This document shows positions 34,939-45,500 of a DNA stretch of 64,000 bases, piece after piece. The DNA is from Streptomyces sp. CMB-StM0423 (GTDB taxonomy: Bacteria > Actinomycetota > Actinomycetes > Streptomycetales > Streptomycetaceae). The first letter of the stretch is position 1, and every line of letters starts with the position of its first letter. The notes under the pieces are model-generated. The model had not been told where the DNA came from. It ran no database searches and saw nothing but the letters and a program-made list of their open reading frames with translations. The stretch is from contig NZ_CP025407.1 in assembly GCF_002847285.1 (NCBI RefSeq), positions 1,674,001-1,738,000 on the forward strand, written 5' to 3'. The position numbers and the translations under genes are program-made.

Positions 34939-37500
34939 TCACGTCGTCGCCTGGGCGGGCAGTTCGGCGGGCGCGGGGGTACCGCGGCCCGGGGCCGCCC
35001 GCAGCGTGAGCACCATCGTCAGCCCGCCGCCGGGGGTGTCCTCGGCGACGAGGGTGCCGCCCAGCGCCTCGGCGAAGCCGCGGGCGACCGCGAGGCCGAG
35101 GCCCACGCCGGCGCCGCGGGGGGCGTCCCCGTAGCGCTGGAACGGCTCGAAGATCCGGTCCTTGCCGCTGTCGGGGACTCCGGGGCCGCGGTCGACCACG
35201 CGCAGCTCGACCCGGTCGCCGAGGGCGCTCGCCTGGACCAGGACGGGGGTGCCGGCCGGGCTGTACTTGACCGCGTTCTCGACGACGTTCGCCACCGAGC
35301 GCTCCAGCAGCCCGGCGTCGACGGTGACCATCGGCAGGGTCTCGGGGATCCCCAGCGTGACGCTCCCCTCGGGCACCCCGGCGAGCGCCTTCGGCACCAC
35401 CTCGTCGAGGTCGACCTCGCGCAGCAGCGGGGTGACGGTGCCGGTCTGCAGCCGGGACATGTCGAGCAGGTTGCCGACGAGGGCGTCGAGCCGGTCGGCG
35501 CCCTCCTCGATGGCGGCGAGCAGCTCCGCCTCGTCCTCCTCGGACCAGGCGACGTCGTCGGAGCGCAGCGAGGTGACGGCGGCCTTGATGGCGGCGAGCG
35601 GGGTACGGAGGTCGTGGCTGACGGCGGCGAGCAGCGCGGTGCGGATGCGGTTGCCCTCGGCCAGCTTGCGGGCCTCCACGGCCTCGGCGGCCAGCCGCTG
35701 CCGCTCCAGTACAACGGCCGCCTGGGCGGCGAACGCGCCGAGCACCCGGCGGTCGGCGGCGGGCAGCTTGCGGCCGGTGAGCGCCAGCGCCATGTCGTCG
35801 CCCACGGGAATGTCGGCGTCGGCGTCGTCCGGCCCCGCGGGGGCGCCGGCGCTGGCGCCGACGCGGCCGACGCAGGTCCAGCCGTCGTCGCCGCGCTGCC
35901 GCTCGAAGAGCGACACGGACTCCATGCCGAACGTCTCGCGCACCCGGTCCAGGAGCGATTCGAGCGACCCCTCGCCGCGCAGCACGCTGCCCGCGAGCAG
36001 CGACATCACCTCCGACTCGGCGCGCAGTCTGGCGGCCTGGGAGGTGCGGCGGGCGGCGAGGTCGACGACGGACGCCACCGCGACGGCGACCGCGAAGAAG
36101 ACGACGAGGGCGACGATGTTGCGCGCGTCGGCGATGGTGAAGGTCTCCACGGGCGGGGTGAAGTAGTAGTTCAGCAGCAGCGAGCCGACCCCGGCGGAGG
36201 CCAGCGCCGGCAGCGTGCCGCCGAGGAGGGCCGCCAGCACGGTGGCGAAGAGGAACAGCAGCACCTCGTTGGCCAGCCCGAGGGTGCGGTCCAGCCTGAG
36301 CATCACCGCGGTGAGCACCACGGGCCCGACCAGGCCGACGAGCCAGCCGGCGACGATACGGCCGCGGCCGAGGCTGGCGCCGCGGGCCATGGGCAGCCCG
36401 CGGCCCTTGGCGACCTCGCCGTGGGTGACGATGTGCACGTCGAGGTCGGGCCCGGACTCGCGGGCGACCGTGGCGCCGACGCCGGGGCCGAAGGCGTACT
36501 GCCACGCCTTGCGGCGGCTGGAGCCCAGCACGATCTGGGTGGCGTTGACGCCGCGGGCGAACTCCAGCAGGGCGTCCGGCACGTCGTCGCCGATGACGTG
36601 GTGGAACGTACCGCCCAGGTCCTCGACGAGGGTGCGCTGGACGGCCAGCTCCTCGGGCGGGGCCGTGTTCAGGGGGGTCAGGCCGTCGCTGTGGGAGATG
36701 TAGACGGCCATGATCTCGCCGCCCGCGCCCTTGGTCGCCAGCCGGGCGCCGCGGCGGATGAGGGTGCGGCCCTCGGGGCCGCCGGTGATGCCGACGACGA
36801 TGCGCTCGCGGGCCTGCCAGGTGTCGCGGATGTCGTGCTCGCTGCGGTACTCGCGCAGGTAGTCGTCGACGCGGTCGGCGACCCAGAGCAGGGCCAGCTC
36901 GCGCAGGGCGGTGAGGTTGCCGGGGCGGAAGTAGTTGGACAGCGCGGCGTCGATCTTGCCGGGGTCGTAGATGTTCCCGTGGGCCATGCGGCGGCGGAGC
37001 GCTTCGGGCGACATGTCGACAAGCTCGATCTGGTCGGCCTTGCGGACCACGGCGTCCGGCACGGTCTCCCGCTGCCGTACGCCGGTGATGTTCTCCACGA
37101 CGTCCCCCAGCGACTCCAGGTGCTGGATGTTGACGGTCGATATGACGTCGATGCCGGCGCTCAGCAGCTCCTTGATGTCCTGCCAGCGCTTCACGTTGCG
37201 GGAGCCCGGGACGTTGGTGTGCGCCATCTCGTCGACGAGCGCCACGGCGGGCCGGCGGGCGAGGACGGCGTCCACGTCCATCTCGGTGAACCGCGTGCCG
37301 CGGTAGTCCAGGTCGCGGCGCGGTATCTGCTCCAGGCCGTGGAGCAGCACCTCGGTGCGCGGCCGGTCGTGGTGCTCGACGAAGCCCACGACCACGTCGG
37401 TGCCGCGCTCCAGCCGGCGGTGCGCCTCGGAGAGCATCGCGTAGGTCTTGCCGACGCCCGGCGCCGCGCCCAGGTAGATCCGCAGCTTGCCCCGTGTCAT
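34939..37500 (-). CDS. kdpD: KdpD-type sensor histidine kinase
   Basis: An 853-residue sensor. The N-terminal KdpD domain has Walker A GAAPGVGKT (11-19) and GTRFTEMDVDAVLARRPAVA with DEMAHTN. A universal-stress-protein domain follows (ERIVVGITGGPEGRTLIRRG). Four closely spaced TM helices (DUF4118) lie around residues 380-480, then a GAF-like region, HisKA with H629 (AAVSHDLRTPLAAI) and HATPase (NVVENAVKYSPAG; DRGPGVPDSG). It senses K+ and ionic state at the membrane and phosphorylates KdpE. The start is ATG 37500. Neither KdpFABC nor another K+ pump is adjacent; CeoBC lie nearby. Confidence 0.93.
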   Translation of the reverse strand: MTRGKLRIYLGAAPGVGKTYAMLSEAHRRLERGTDVVVGFVEHHDRPRTEVLLHGLEQIPRRDLDYRGTRFTEMDVDAVLARRPAVALVDEMAHTNVPGSRNVKRWQDIKELLSAGIDVISTVNIQHLESLGDVVENITGVRQRETVPDAVVRKADQIELVDMSPEALRRRMAHGNIYDPGKIDAALSNYFRPGNLTALRELALLWVADRVDDYLREYRSEHDIRDTWQARERIVVGITGGPEGRTLIRRGARLATKGAGGEIMAVYISHSDGLTPLNTAPPEELAVQRTLVEDLGGTFHHVIGDDVPDALLEFARGVNATQIVLGSSRRKAWQYAFGPGVGATVARESGPDLDVHIVTHGEVAKGRGLPMARGASLGRGRIVAGWLVGLVGPVVLTAVMLRLDRTLGLANEVLLFLFATVLAALLGGTLPALASAGVGSLLLNYYFTPPVETFTIADARNIVALVVFFAVAVAVASVVDLAARRTSQAARLRAESEVMSLLAGSVLRGEGSLESLLDRVRETFGMESVSLFERQRGDDGWTCVGRVGASAGAPAGPDDADADIPVGDDMALALTGRKLPAADRRVLGAFAAQAAVVLERQRLAAEAVEARKLAEGNRIRTALLAAVSHDLRTPLAAIKAAVTSLRSDDVAWSEEDEAELLAAIEEGADRLDALVGNLLDMSRLQTGTVTPLLREVDLDEVVPKALAGVPEGSVTLGIPETLPMVTVDAGLLERSVANVVENAVKYSPAGTPVLVQASALGDRVELRVVDRGPGVPDSGKDRIFEPFQRYGDAPRGAGVGLGLAVARGFAEALGGTLVAEDTPGGGLTMVLTLRAAPGRGTPAPAELPAQATT

Positions 37501-37674
37501 GACTCGATTGTCCGTCCGCTTTCGTGCGTGTCGCACCGTCGAGCGTACGACCGCGTGGGCGGTCCGGCGCGCCCGGCGAGGGCCGGGGACCGGACCTTGA
37601 CGCATCTCTGACGGGGGCCGGGGGCTCCGCGGGGCTGTGGGGCGTACGGGTGGCGGGGGCCGCGGCCGTACGGG

Positions 37675-38445
37675 TCAGGGGGCCGGCGGCTCCGCGGCCG
37701 TGCCCGGCTCCGAGTGGTCCGTGATCGTCCCGTCGCGCAGCTCCAGGACGCGGTCCGCCAGGTCCAGCAGCGCCGCGTCGTGCGTGGCCACCAGCGCCGT
37801 GACGTCCTCGCCGCGCACCACCGCCCGCAGCAGCTCCATCACCGCGTGCCCCGTCTCCGCGTCCAACTGACCGGTCGGCTCGTCCGCGATGATCAGCGCC
37901 GGCCGGTTCGCCAGCGCCCGGGCGATCGCCACCCGCTGCTGCTGCCCGCCGGACAGCTCCCCCGGCCGCTGCGCGGCGTGGTCCGCGAGCCCGACCAGCG
38001 CGAGCAGCAGCTCCACCCGCTCCTCGCGCTCCCGCGGCGGCACCTTGCGCAGCCGCATCGGCACCCCGACGTTCTCCGCCGCGGACAGGATCGGGATCAG
38101 CCCGAACGACTGGAAGACCAGCCCGATCCGGTCCCGCCGCAGCTCCAGCAGCTCCGCCTCGCCGAGCCCGGACAGCGCCACGCCGTCCAGCTCGATCCGG
38201 CCGGAGTCGGCGACGTCGAGCCCGGCGACGAGGTTCAGCAGCGTCGTCTTGCCGGATCCCGAGCGGCCCTTCAGCGCGACCAGCTCGCCGCGCGGCACCC
38301 GCAGCGACACCCCGCGCAGGGCGTGCACGGCGGTGGCGCCGCTGCCGTACGTGCGGTGCAGGTCCTCGACGACGACCATCGCCTCCGCGCCGGCCGCCGC
38401 CCGCTCCCGTACCGCCGTGCCTTCTCTGCCGGCGTCCTCGCTCAT
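37675..38445 (-). CDS. ABC transporter ATP-binding protein (MacB/LolD type), last gene of a four-gene system
   Basis: A 256-residue ATPase: Walker A GRSGSGKT (60-67), signature LSGGQQQRVAIARAL, Walker B ALIIADEPTG and switch His in VATHDAAL. It belongs to the LolD/MacB group that partners FtsX-like permeases. Its ATG overlaps the stop of the preceding ATPase gene (ATGA). A short non-conserved leader precedes the domain. It probably pairs with one of the two large permeases in the same operon. Confidence 0.92.
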   Translation of the reverse strand: MSEDAGREGTAVRERAAAGAEAMVVVEDLHRTYGSGATAVHALRGVSLRVPRGELVALKGRSGSGKTTLLNLVAGLDVADSGRIELDGVALSGLGEAELLELRRDRIGLVFQSFGLIPILSAAENVGVPMRLRKVPPREREERVELLLALVGLADHAAQRPGELSGGQQQRVAIARALANRPALIIADEPTGQLDAETGHAVMELLRAVVRGEDVTALVATHDAALLDLADRVLELRDGTITDHSEPGTAAEPPAP

Positions 38446-39440
38446 GCGTGCTCCCCCTCGTCGTGCCGCCCGCCGGGCGGCTCGCCCTGTCCTTCCGGCG
38501 CGGCCGGCCCCCCGCCGGCCCGCCACACCCCGACGTGGTCCCGCTCCGCGGTCAGCCGGACCCGTCGTCGCAGACCGTACCGCTCGACGTACTCGCGCGG
38601 GAGCTGCAGCCTGCCGACGCGGTCGAGCACGGCGTACTCCGCGGCCGTCAGTTCCTCGTCCCGCAGCGTCTCGGCGGCGGTGCGGCCGTCGCGGATCTGC
38701 ACCGTGCGGCGGACCTGGCGGGAGACCAGCGGGTCGTGCGTGACGACGAGGACGGTGGTGGCCAGCTCCTCGTTGGCGCGGCGCAGGGCGGCGAAGACCT
38801 GCTCGCCGCTCGCGGTGTCCAGCTCCCCGGTCGGCTCGTCGGCCAGCAGCACCCGCGGCCGGTTGGCGGCGGCGACGGCCACGGCGACGCGCTGCTGCTC
38901 GCCGCCGGACAGCTCGCCGGGGCGGCGGTGCGCGCAGTCCGCGACGCCGAGGGCGTCGAGGAGCGCGGCGGCCCGGGCGGGGCGCTCGCGGCGGGGGACG
39001 CGGGCGTACGCCATGGGCAGCGCGACGTTCTCCCGGGCGGTCAGGTACGGCAGCAGGTTGCGGGCGGTCTGCTGCCAGACGAAGCCGACGGTGCGCCGCC
39101 GGTACGCCAGCCGCTCGCGGCGGCCCATGGCGAGCAGGTCGTGCCCGGCGACGCGGGCGCGGCCCGCGGTGGGCACGTCGAGGCCGGAGAGGATGCCGAG
39201 GAGGGTGGACTTGCCGGATCCCGAGGCGCCGACGAGGGCGGTCATCTCGCCTTCGGCGACGGCGAGATCGAGGCCCTGGAGGGCCTGCACCTCGACGCCT
39301 TCGGTGTGGAAGATGCGGACGAGGTTGTCGCAGTCGACGACGGGCCCGCCGCCCTCGGCCGCGGGCGCGGCCCGGGCGGCGGCCTCCAGCTCGGCGAGGT
39401 CGGGGGGCGGGTCCTGGGCCGGGGTACGGGGTTCGGTCAC
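38442..39440 (-). CDS. ABC transporter ATP-binding protein (MacB/LolD type) with C-terminal extension
   Basis: A 332-residue ATPase. An acidic 35-residue leader precedes the ABC domain: Walker A GASGSGKST (71-79), signature LSGGEQQRVAV, Walker B VLLADEPTG. After the switch His (VVTHDPLV) a roughly 85-residue tail continues (LRDEELTAAEYAVLDRVGRL, QLPREYVERYGLRRR), similar to a small DNA-binding or regulatory tail sometimes found on actinobacterial FtsX-partner ATPases. GTG 39440. The two ATPases may form a heterodimer serving the two permeases (inference). Confidence 0.9.
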   Translation of the reverse strand: MTEPRTPAQDPPPDLAELEAAARAAPAAEGGGPVVDCDNLVRIFHTEGVEVQALQGLDLAVAEGEMTALVGASGSGKSTLLGILSGLDVPTAGRARVAGHDLLAMGRRERLAYRRRTVGFVWQQTARNLLPYLTARENVALPMAYARVPRRERPARAAALLDALGVADCAHRRPGELSGGEQQRVAVAVAAANRPRVLLADEPTGELDTASGEQVFAALRRANEELATTVLVVTHDPLVSRQVRRTVQIRDGRTAAETLRDEELTAAEYAVLDRVGRLQLPREYVERYGLRRRVRLTAERDHVGVWRAGGGPAAPEGQGEPPGGRHDEGEHA

Positions 39441-39537
39441 GCGGACCTCCTGGGACGGGTCCGGGGCGGTCGGGGAGGTGCGGTACGGGCCGGGGATGCG
39501 GCACGTGGGGTCCGCGGTCGTACGTGTGCGGCCGCGG

Positions 39538-42503
39538 TCATCGGTCCTCCCCGAGGCGCAGCGCCGTCAGCCGGCGGCTTCGGCGGGTGGTCACCGCGTC
39601 GGCGGCCGCCGCCGCGGCGACGAGGGCGAGCAGGCCGAGGGTCAGGGCGGCGGTGAGGAGGAGGTCGGAGTGGCGGGAGGGGGCGGTGGGGCCGCCGGTG
39701 AGGGCCTGGAGGTCCAGGGCCGGGCCCAGGGCCGCGGGCAGCGCGAGGCCCAGGGCGAGGCCGCCGGCCGCGGCGGCGAGGGCGAGCGGGGCGAGTTGCA
39801 GGACGCCGAGGGCGGTGGCGCCGCGCCGGCCGAGGCCGAGGAGGCGCAGATACGCGGTGGTGCGGGCGCGCTCGGGGGCGGAGAGCAGCAGTTCCACGAG
39901 CAGCGTGAGCAGCGCCAGCGCGGCGGCCAGCGCCGCGCACACGGCGTGCGCGCCGCGGATCGCGCCGAGCACGCCGTCGTCGCGGTCCGCCGCCCGCTCC
40001 TCGGCGGCGATCAGCAGTTCCCCGTACGGGCTGCCGTAGCCGGTGCCGGGCGCGGCGGCGCGGAGGGCGGCGGGGGTGGCGGTCCCGTAGTACAGGACCG
40101 CGGCCGTGCCGCGGGGGGTGTCCGCGGCACGCTCCCGGTCCGCGGCGGCCAGCGCCGCGGTGTCGGCGAGCAGCAGCGGCCGGTCCGCGCCCGGCGCCGT
40201 ACCGCTTGCCCGGTACAGCGGGCCGAAGGCCGCGTCCCGCGCCGCGCCCCCGGTCAGCCGGCCCGCGACCCGCACCCGCACCCCGGGCCACTCCGTCTCG
40301 TACGTCTCGCCGGTACGGGCCTCCCCCCGCTTCCCGCCGGCCAGCACCGGCAGCACCAGCCGCCCCGCGCCGTCCCGCTGCGGCGCCCCCAGCCCCGCTA
40401 CCGCCGCCGCCGCGGCCGAACCGGGATCGGCCCGGCGCAGCGCCGCCCCGTCGACCGCGAGTACGTCGGCGCCGCGCTGCCCGAGGCCGGTGGCGGCGCT
40501 GGTCAGGTCGGTACGGACGAGCCGTACCCGCACCGCCTGCGCCACCCCCGGCGCCCGGCGCAGCGCCTCCTCGGCGGCGGGGCTCGCGGCGTCGGTGAGC
40601 ACCGCGTCGGCGCCGCCGGTCCGCCATGCGAGCGCGTCGCGGCGGCCCTCCTCGACGGTGCCGGTGACCAGGCCGCCGAAGACCGCGGCGCCCAGGGTGG
40701 CGACGAGCACGAGCAGCGCGAGCACGGCGGCGGGCGCGTCGCGGGCGGCGCGGGAGAGCGCCAGCAGCCCGAGCGGGCCGCGGCGGCGGGCCGCGAGCCG
40801 GGCCAGCAGGCGCAGCGGCGGCGGGTAGGCGCGTATCAGCAGCACCACGACCGCCAGACCGCACAGCAGCGGCACCGCCGCGACCAGCGGGTCCGAGGCG
40901 CCGCTGCCGGCCGTGCCGCGCACCCGCAGCGCCCACACCCCGGCGCCGGCGAGCAGCAGCACGGCGGCCTCCGCGGTCAGCCGCCGCCCCGCACTCCCCC
41001 GGCGGCGGCGCGGGCCCGGCCGCCGGTCCCGTACCGCCGCCCAGGTCAGCGCGGGCAGCGCCAGCCAGGCCGCACCCGCGACCGCGGCCGCCGGCCACAC
41101 CGGCGGCGCCGCGCCGGCGGGCAGCGCCAGCCGCGCCCCGGCGTACCCCGCCGCCAGCGCCGCGCCCGCCACGGGCGCGTACTGCGCGGCGCGGGACAGC
41201 GCGACGCCCGGCGCGGAGGCGCCGCGGGCGCGCCGCAGCCGGTGTTCGCCGAGCCGCCGCCGCACCGCGAGCCGGGCGGTGACGAGGGCGGCGGCGAGGC
41301 CGACGCCGACGACGGAGGCGAGGGCGAAGGAGACGACGGTGGCGGCCTGGTCCCACTCTTCGTCGAAGTCGCGGACGACCGGCTGGACTTCGTCGGTACG
41401 GGTCGGGCGCTGGGCGGGGTGGGAGCCGTAGATGCACAGGGGGTTGCCGGTGGTGGCGCAGAAGTTGTCGGCGGAGGCGCGGTCGTACGCGGCGAGGGCG
41501 CGGATCAGCGCGGCGCGGCCGTCGTCGCCGGCGAAGCGGGCGGCGACCTCGTCGCGCTCCTCGTCCGCCTCGGCCACCTCCAGCCGGAGCCGCCATTCGA
41601 CGGTGAGCTGGGGCAGCCCGCGGTCGAGGAGGGCGTCGAGCGCGCCGGGGGCGATGAGCGCCTGGGCCTCGGCGGGCCCGCGGTCGGCGGGGAGCGGGAC
41701 GGCGAGGAGCGGGTTGCCGCGCCAGAGACGGGCGGCGGGGTCCGGGCGGAGGAAGCCGGTGACGACGACGGGGGTGTCCAGCTCGGCGACGCGCGGGGTG
41801 AGGGCCAGCTCCTGGCCGAGGCGCAGGCCCAGGGTGTCGCGGGTGCGGGTGGAGACGGCGATCTCGACGGGCCCGCCGGGGCCGGTGTCGCGCGGGGGGC
41901 GGCCGGCGGCGTAGCCGGGGGGCCGGGGGCCTCGGTGGTGTGGAGCAGGGAGAGGGCGGCGGTGCCGCGGGGCGCGTCGAGGGTGGCGGCGGGGACGTGG
42001 ACCTGGTGGTGGGGCTTGCCGAGGAGGCCGTCGAGGGCGTCGGGGGAGCCGGTGGTCACGTCGTGCCCGGCCTGCTCCAGGTCGTCGGCGACGCGGGTCC
42101 CGCCCTCCCCCGCCGGCCCGGTGACCGGCTGACCGAACGTCACGGTGCGGGTGAGCAGGGGGCGTTCGTCCTGCGCCGCGGCGATCCGGCCGACGAGCGC
42201 GCGGCCGGCGGCCCGGTCGAGGAGCGGGGGCGCGGCGGTGGCGACGGCGGCGAGGACCGCGACGAGCACGCCGAGGCAGGCGAAGGCGGGCAGGTCGGCG
42301 CGGGACTCGCGCCAGGCGCGGGGGCCGCGGGCGGGGCGGGGCGGCCGGTCGGCGGCGCTCTGCCGGCCCGTATCGCCCGCGGCTGACCGTCTGTTCGCGC
42401 CGCCCGCGCCGGAAGGCCGGTCCGCAGCGGCCGCGCCCGCCGCCTTTCCCGTACGAACCGGGCCGCCCGCCCGCTCCGTACGCCACCGCCGCCACCCCCT
42501 CAT
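39538..42503 (-). pseudogene. FtsX-like ABC permease with an apparent single-base frameshift
   Basis: The start, ATG 42503, overlaps the upstream permease stop (ATGA). The first frame gives a basic N-terminus, TM1 (FACLGVLVAVLAAVATAAPP) and an extracellular domain up to ALSLLHTTEAPG. Homology continues one frame over (GPVEIAVSTRTRDTLGLRLG ...) to the C-terminus RLTALRLGEDR, with FtsX domains and about ten TM helices. The switch lies at a G6 run (41917-41922 on the plus strand); one extra base there would restore about 989 codons in one frame. Either a sequencing error in a homopolymer or a real loss of function. The strong conservation on both sides favours error or a very recent mutation. 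Confidence 0.8.
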
Positions 42504-45500
42504 TCGTCCCCCGCCCTCAGCACCCGCGCCAGGTCCGTGCGCGCCAGCGCCCGCGCCGTCGCCGTGACCGCGAGGCAGATCAGCGCCGTCACCGCCGCCG
42601 CGACCACCGCCACCCGCACCCACGGCACCGCCACCGCCAGCTCCGGGTGCACCGGCGCCCCGGTCTCCGTGACCGTCACCGCCGGCACCACCGCCGCCGC
42701 GAGCGCCACCCCCGTCGCCGTGCCCACCGCGGCGGCGAACGCCGCGACGCAGAGCTGCTCCGTCCACAGCAGCGCCGTCAACTGGCGCGTCCGTACGCCC
42801 AGCGCCCGCAGCAGCGCGAACTCCCGCGCCCGCGCCCGTACCGCCAGCACGCTGTGCAGCGCGAAGCCGACGACGGCGAACGCCGGCGCCAGCACCAGGC
42901 ACAGCCGCAGCGCCCCGTCCGTACCCTCGCGCAACGGCGACGCGGCCAGTCGCGCCCGCTCCCCCGGCACGTCCCGCGCCGTGCCCAGCTCCGGCCGCCG
43001 CTCGACGGCCGCGCCCGCGGCACCGGCGTCGCCGCCGCGGGCGGCCAGCCACCAGTGCGACTCCACCGGCGGGTCGAGCCCGGCCCGTACGAGATACGCG
43101 GCCAGCACCCGGGTGTCGACCAGCAGCCGCCCCCGCCGCGGGTCGGTGCCGGGGACGGCGTCGACGCTGCCGACGACCCGCGCCCGCAGCTCCGTGCCGC
43201 CCGGCAGCCCGGCGCGCAGGGTCTCGCCGACCTCCGCCTGGCCCGCGGCGAGCAGCGCGCCGGTGGCGAGCACGGGCACGGGCCGCGGCTTGCCCTGGCC
43301 GGTGAGTCCGAGTTGGACCTGCCAGCTCAGCAACTCGTCGGGCAGCGAGGTGTCCGGGCCGCGCAGCACGCCGTCGAAGAGCGCGCCGGGCGCGGTGCGC
43401 AGCTCGCAGAGGACGAACCCGGTGGCGCGGCGCGGCGGCATGCCGCGCGTCGGCGCCGGCTTGCGGCCCGGGCAGCCGGCGAGGCCGCGGTCGGGCCGCT
43501 CGCCGCCGATGAGGTCCCGCCATCCGGCGCCGCGCGGGGCGCCCGTGAAGTCGTCGATCGTCAGCCGGTACGTGCGCTGCGCGGCCTCCTCCTCCGTGCG
43601 CAACTGGAGCCCGGTGAGCCGCAGCGGGTACTGGTACCCGCCGAGCGGGAGGCTCATCCGGTGCGCCCGGCCGTCGGCGGGCGGCAGGGGGCCGGAGACG
43701 GTGTGCGCGAGGCCGTCGGCGTCCTCCAGGGTGGCGGTGAGCGTGAACGGCTCGGCGGTGCCGGGGCCGTCCGCGTCCAGCCGTACGCGCATGGCCAGGG
43801 CGTCGGGGCGGCCGGGCAGCGGCAGCCCGTGGGACTGCACGGGGGCCGTGCCGCCGAGCGCGGCGAGCACGTCGTACGGCAGTCCCGCCCCGTCCCGTAC
43901 GGCGGGCACGGGGCCGGCGGCGGCGCCGGTACGGAGCGTCGGCAGCACCTCCGCGGAGTCCAGCGCGGTCAGGCCCGCGAAGGAGGTGCCGACGGTGACG
44001 TCCCAGTCCACCACCGGCGTGGCCGCGGCGACGCCGGGCAGCCGGCCGTACCGCGCGTGGCGCTCCGCGCGCGGCGCGAAGCCCGCGCCCTCCTGCCCGG
44101 CCTCGACGCTCAGGTCGGCGCCGACCGCGAACGCGGCCTGGTCGCGGTCGCCGCGGTCGAGCACCGCGAGGGCGGTGGCGCCGAGCGTCGCGATGGCCAG
44201 CGCGAGCGCGACGAGCAGCGCGGGTCCGGCGTGCCCGGCCGCCCTGCGGCCCAGGTGCCAGCCGCCCAGCGGCAGGACGAGGCCCGCGGAGCGGCGGGCG
44301 AGCCGGTCGGCGGCGCGGGCGGCGAGCGGCAGCAGGCGGAGCGCGAGGAGCACGGTCGCGGCGGTGAGGGCGACGGGCGCGAGCACGACGACGGGGTCGA
44401 CGGCGCCGGAGTCGGCGACCGGCGTGCGGTACGTGACCAGTTGCAGCCAGCCGACCGCGGCGATCCCGGCCAGCGCCAGGTCCGCACCCGCCCGCTGGTA
44501 CGCGGCAAGACGCGGCACCCGGCGCCGCAGCCGGGCCACCGCGCGCCGGTCCCGGGCGGCCCTTGCCACGGGCGTGAGCGCCGCGGCGGCGTGCACGGCC
44601 AGCGCCAGCGCGGCGACCGTCCACCCCGCGCCGGTCGCGGCGCTCCCCGGCACCGGCCCGTCGAGCAGCCCCGCCCCGGCCAGACCCCGTAGCAGCGGGC
44701 CCGCGAGATACGGCGCGGCCAGCGCGGCGGGCAGCGCCACCGCCGCCCACTGCGCCGCGGCCCCGCCGACGAGCCGCAGCGGGCCGGCGCCGCGGCTGCC
44801 GAGCAGCACCTGCTCGGCGGCGCGGTGCCGGGCGAGCTGCCGGGCGGTCAGCACGAGCGCGGCGAGGGCCAGCGAGGCGAGCAGGGCCACCGGCAGGTAC
44901 GTACCGGCCCGCGCGACGGCGACGGGCACGTCCAACTGCCGCAGCGCGTACGGCAGGTCGGTGCCGGCCGCCACGTCGGCGAGCCCGCCGCCGCCCCGGC
45001 CGAAGACGACCCGCTCGGCGTCCCCCGCGGCCAGCGCGACAACGCGCTCCCGGAGCGGCTCGACCTGGCCGAGGTGTAACTGCCGGGCGTCGGGCACGGC
45101 GAGCCACACGGCGGTGGCGTCCTGCCGGAGCAAGGGCTGCGCGGCGAAGACGCGCCGGTCGACGAGGCCGATGCTGTCGGGGGTGCCGAAGGTCCCGGTG
45201 AGGTCCTGCCAGAGGGGCGCGCGGGGGTCACGCGGCACGTAGAGCCCGGAGACGCGTACGGCCAGCGGCCGCACCGCGGCAGCGCCGCCGGAGCCGGCGT
45301 CCTCACCGACGCCCTCCGCGGCGGTGTCCTCGTCGCCGCCCAGGGCGAAGTCGTCGCCCGTCGCCAGGCCCAGCCGCGCCGCGTACCCCTCGTCGAGGAC
45401 GACCTCCACCGGCCCTCCGGCCGCCGCCCCGCCGCCTGCCCGCGGCCATTCCCCCTCCGTCAGCCGCGCCTGCCGTCCCGCGTCCTCCGCCCACAGCAGC

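Noticed and set aside
35614..37611. Long plus-strand frame opposite kdpD
   Set aside because: Shadow of kdpD; composition typical of the opposite strand of high-GC genes.
37714..42132. 1472-codon plus-strand frame opposite the ABC operon
   Set aside because: No start signal, no domain and extreme Arg/Ser/Gly bias; the minus strand has complete ABC motifs.
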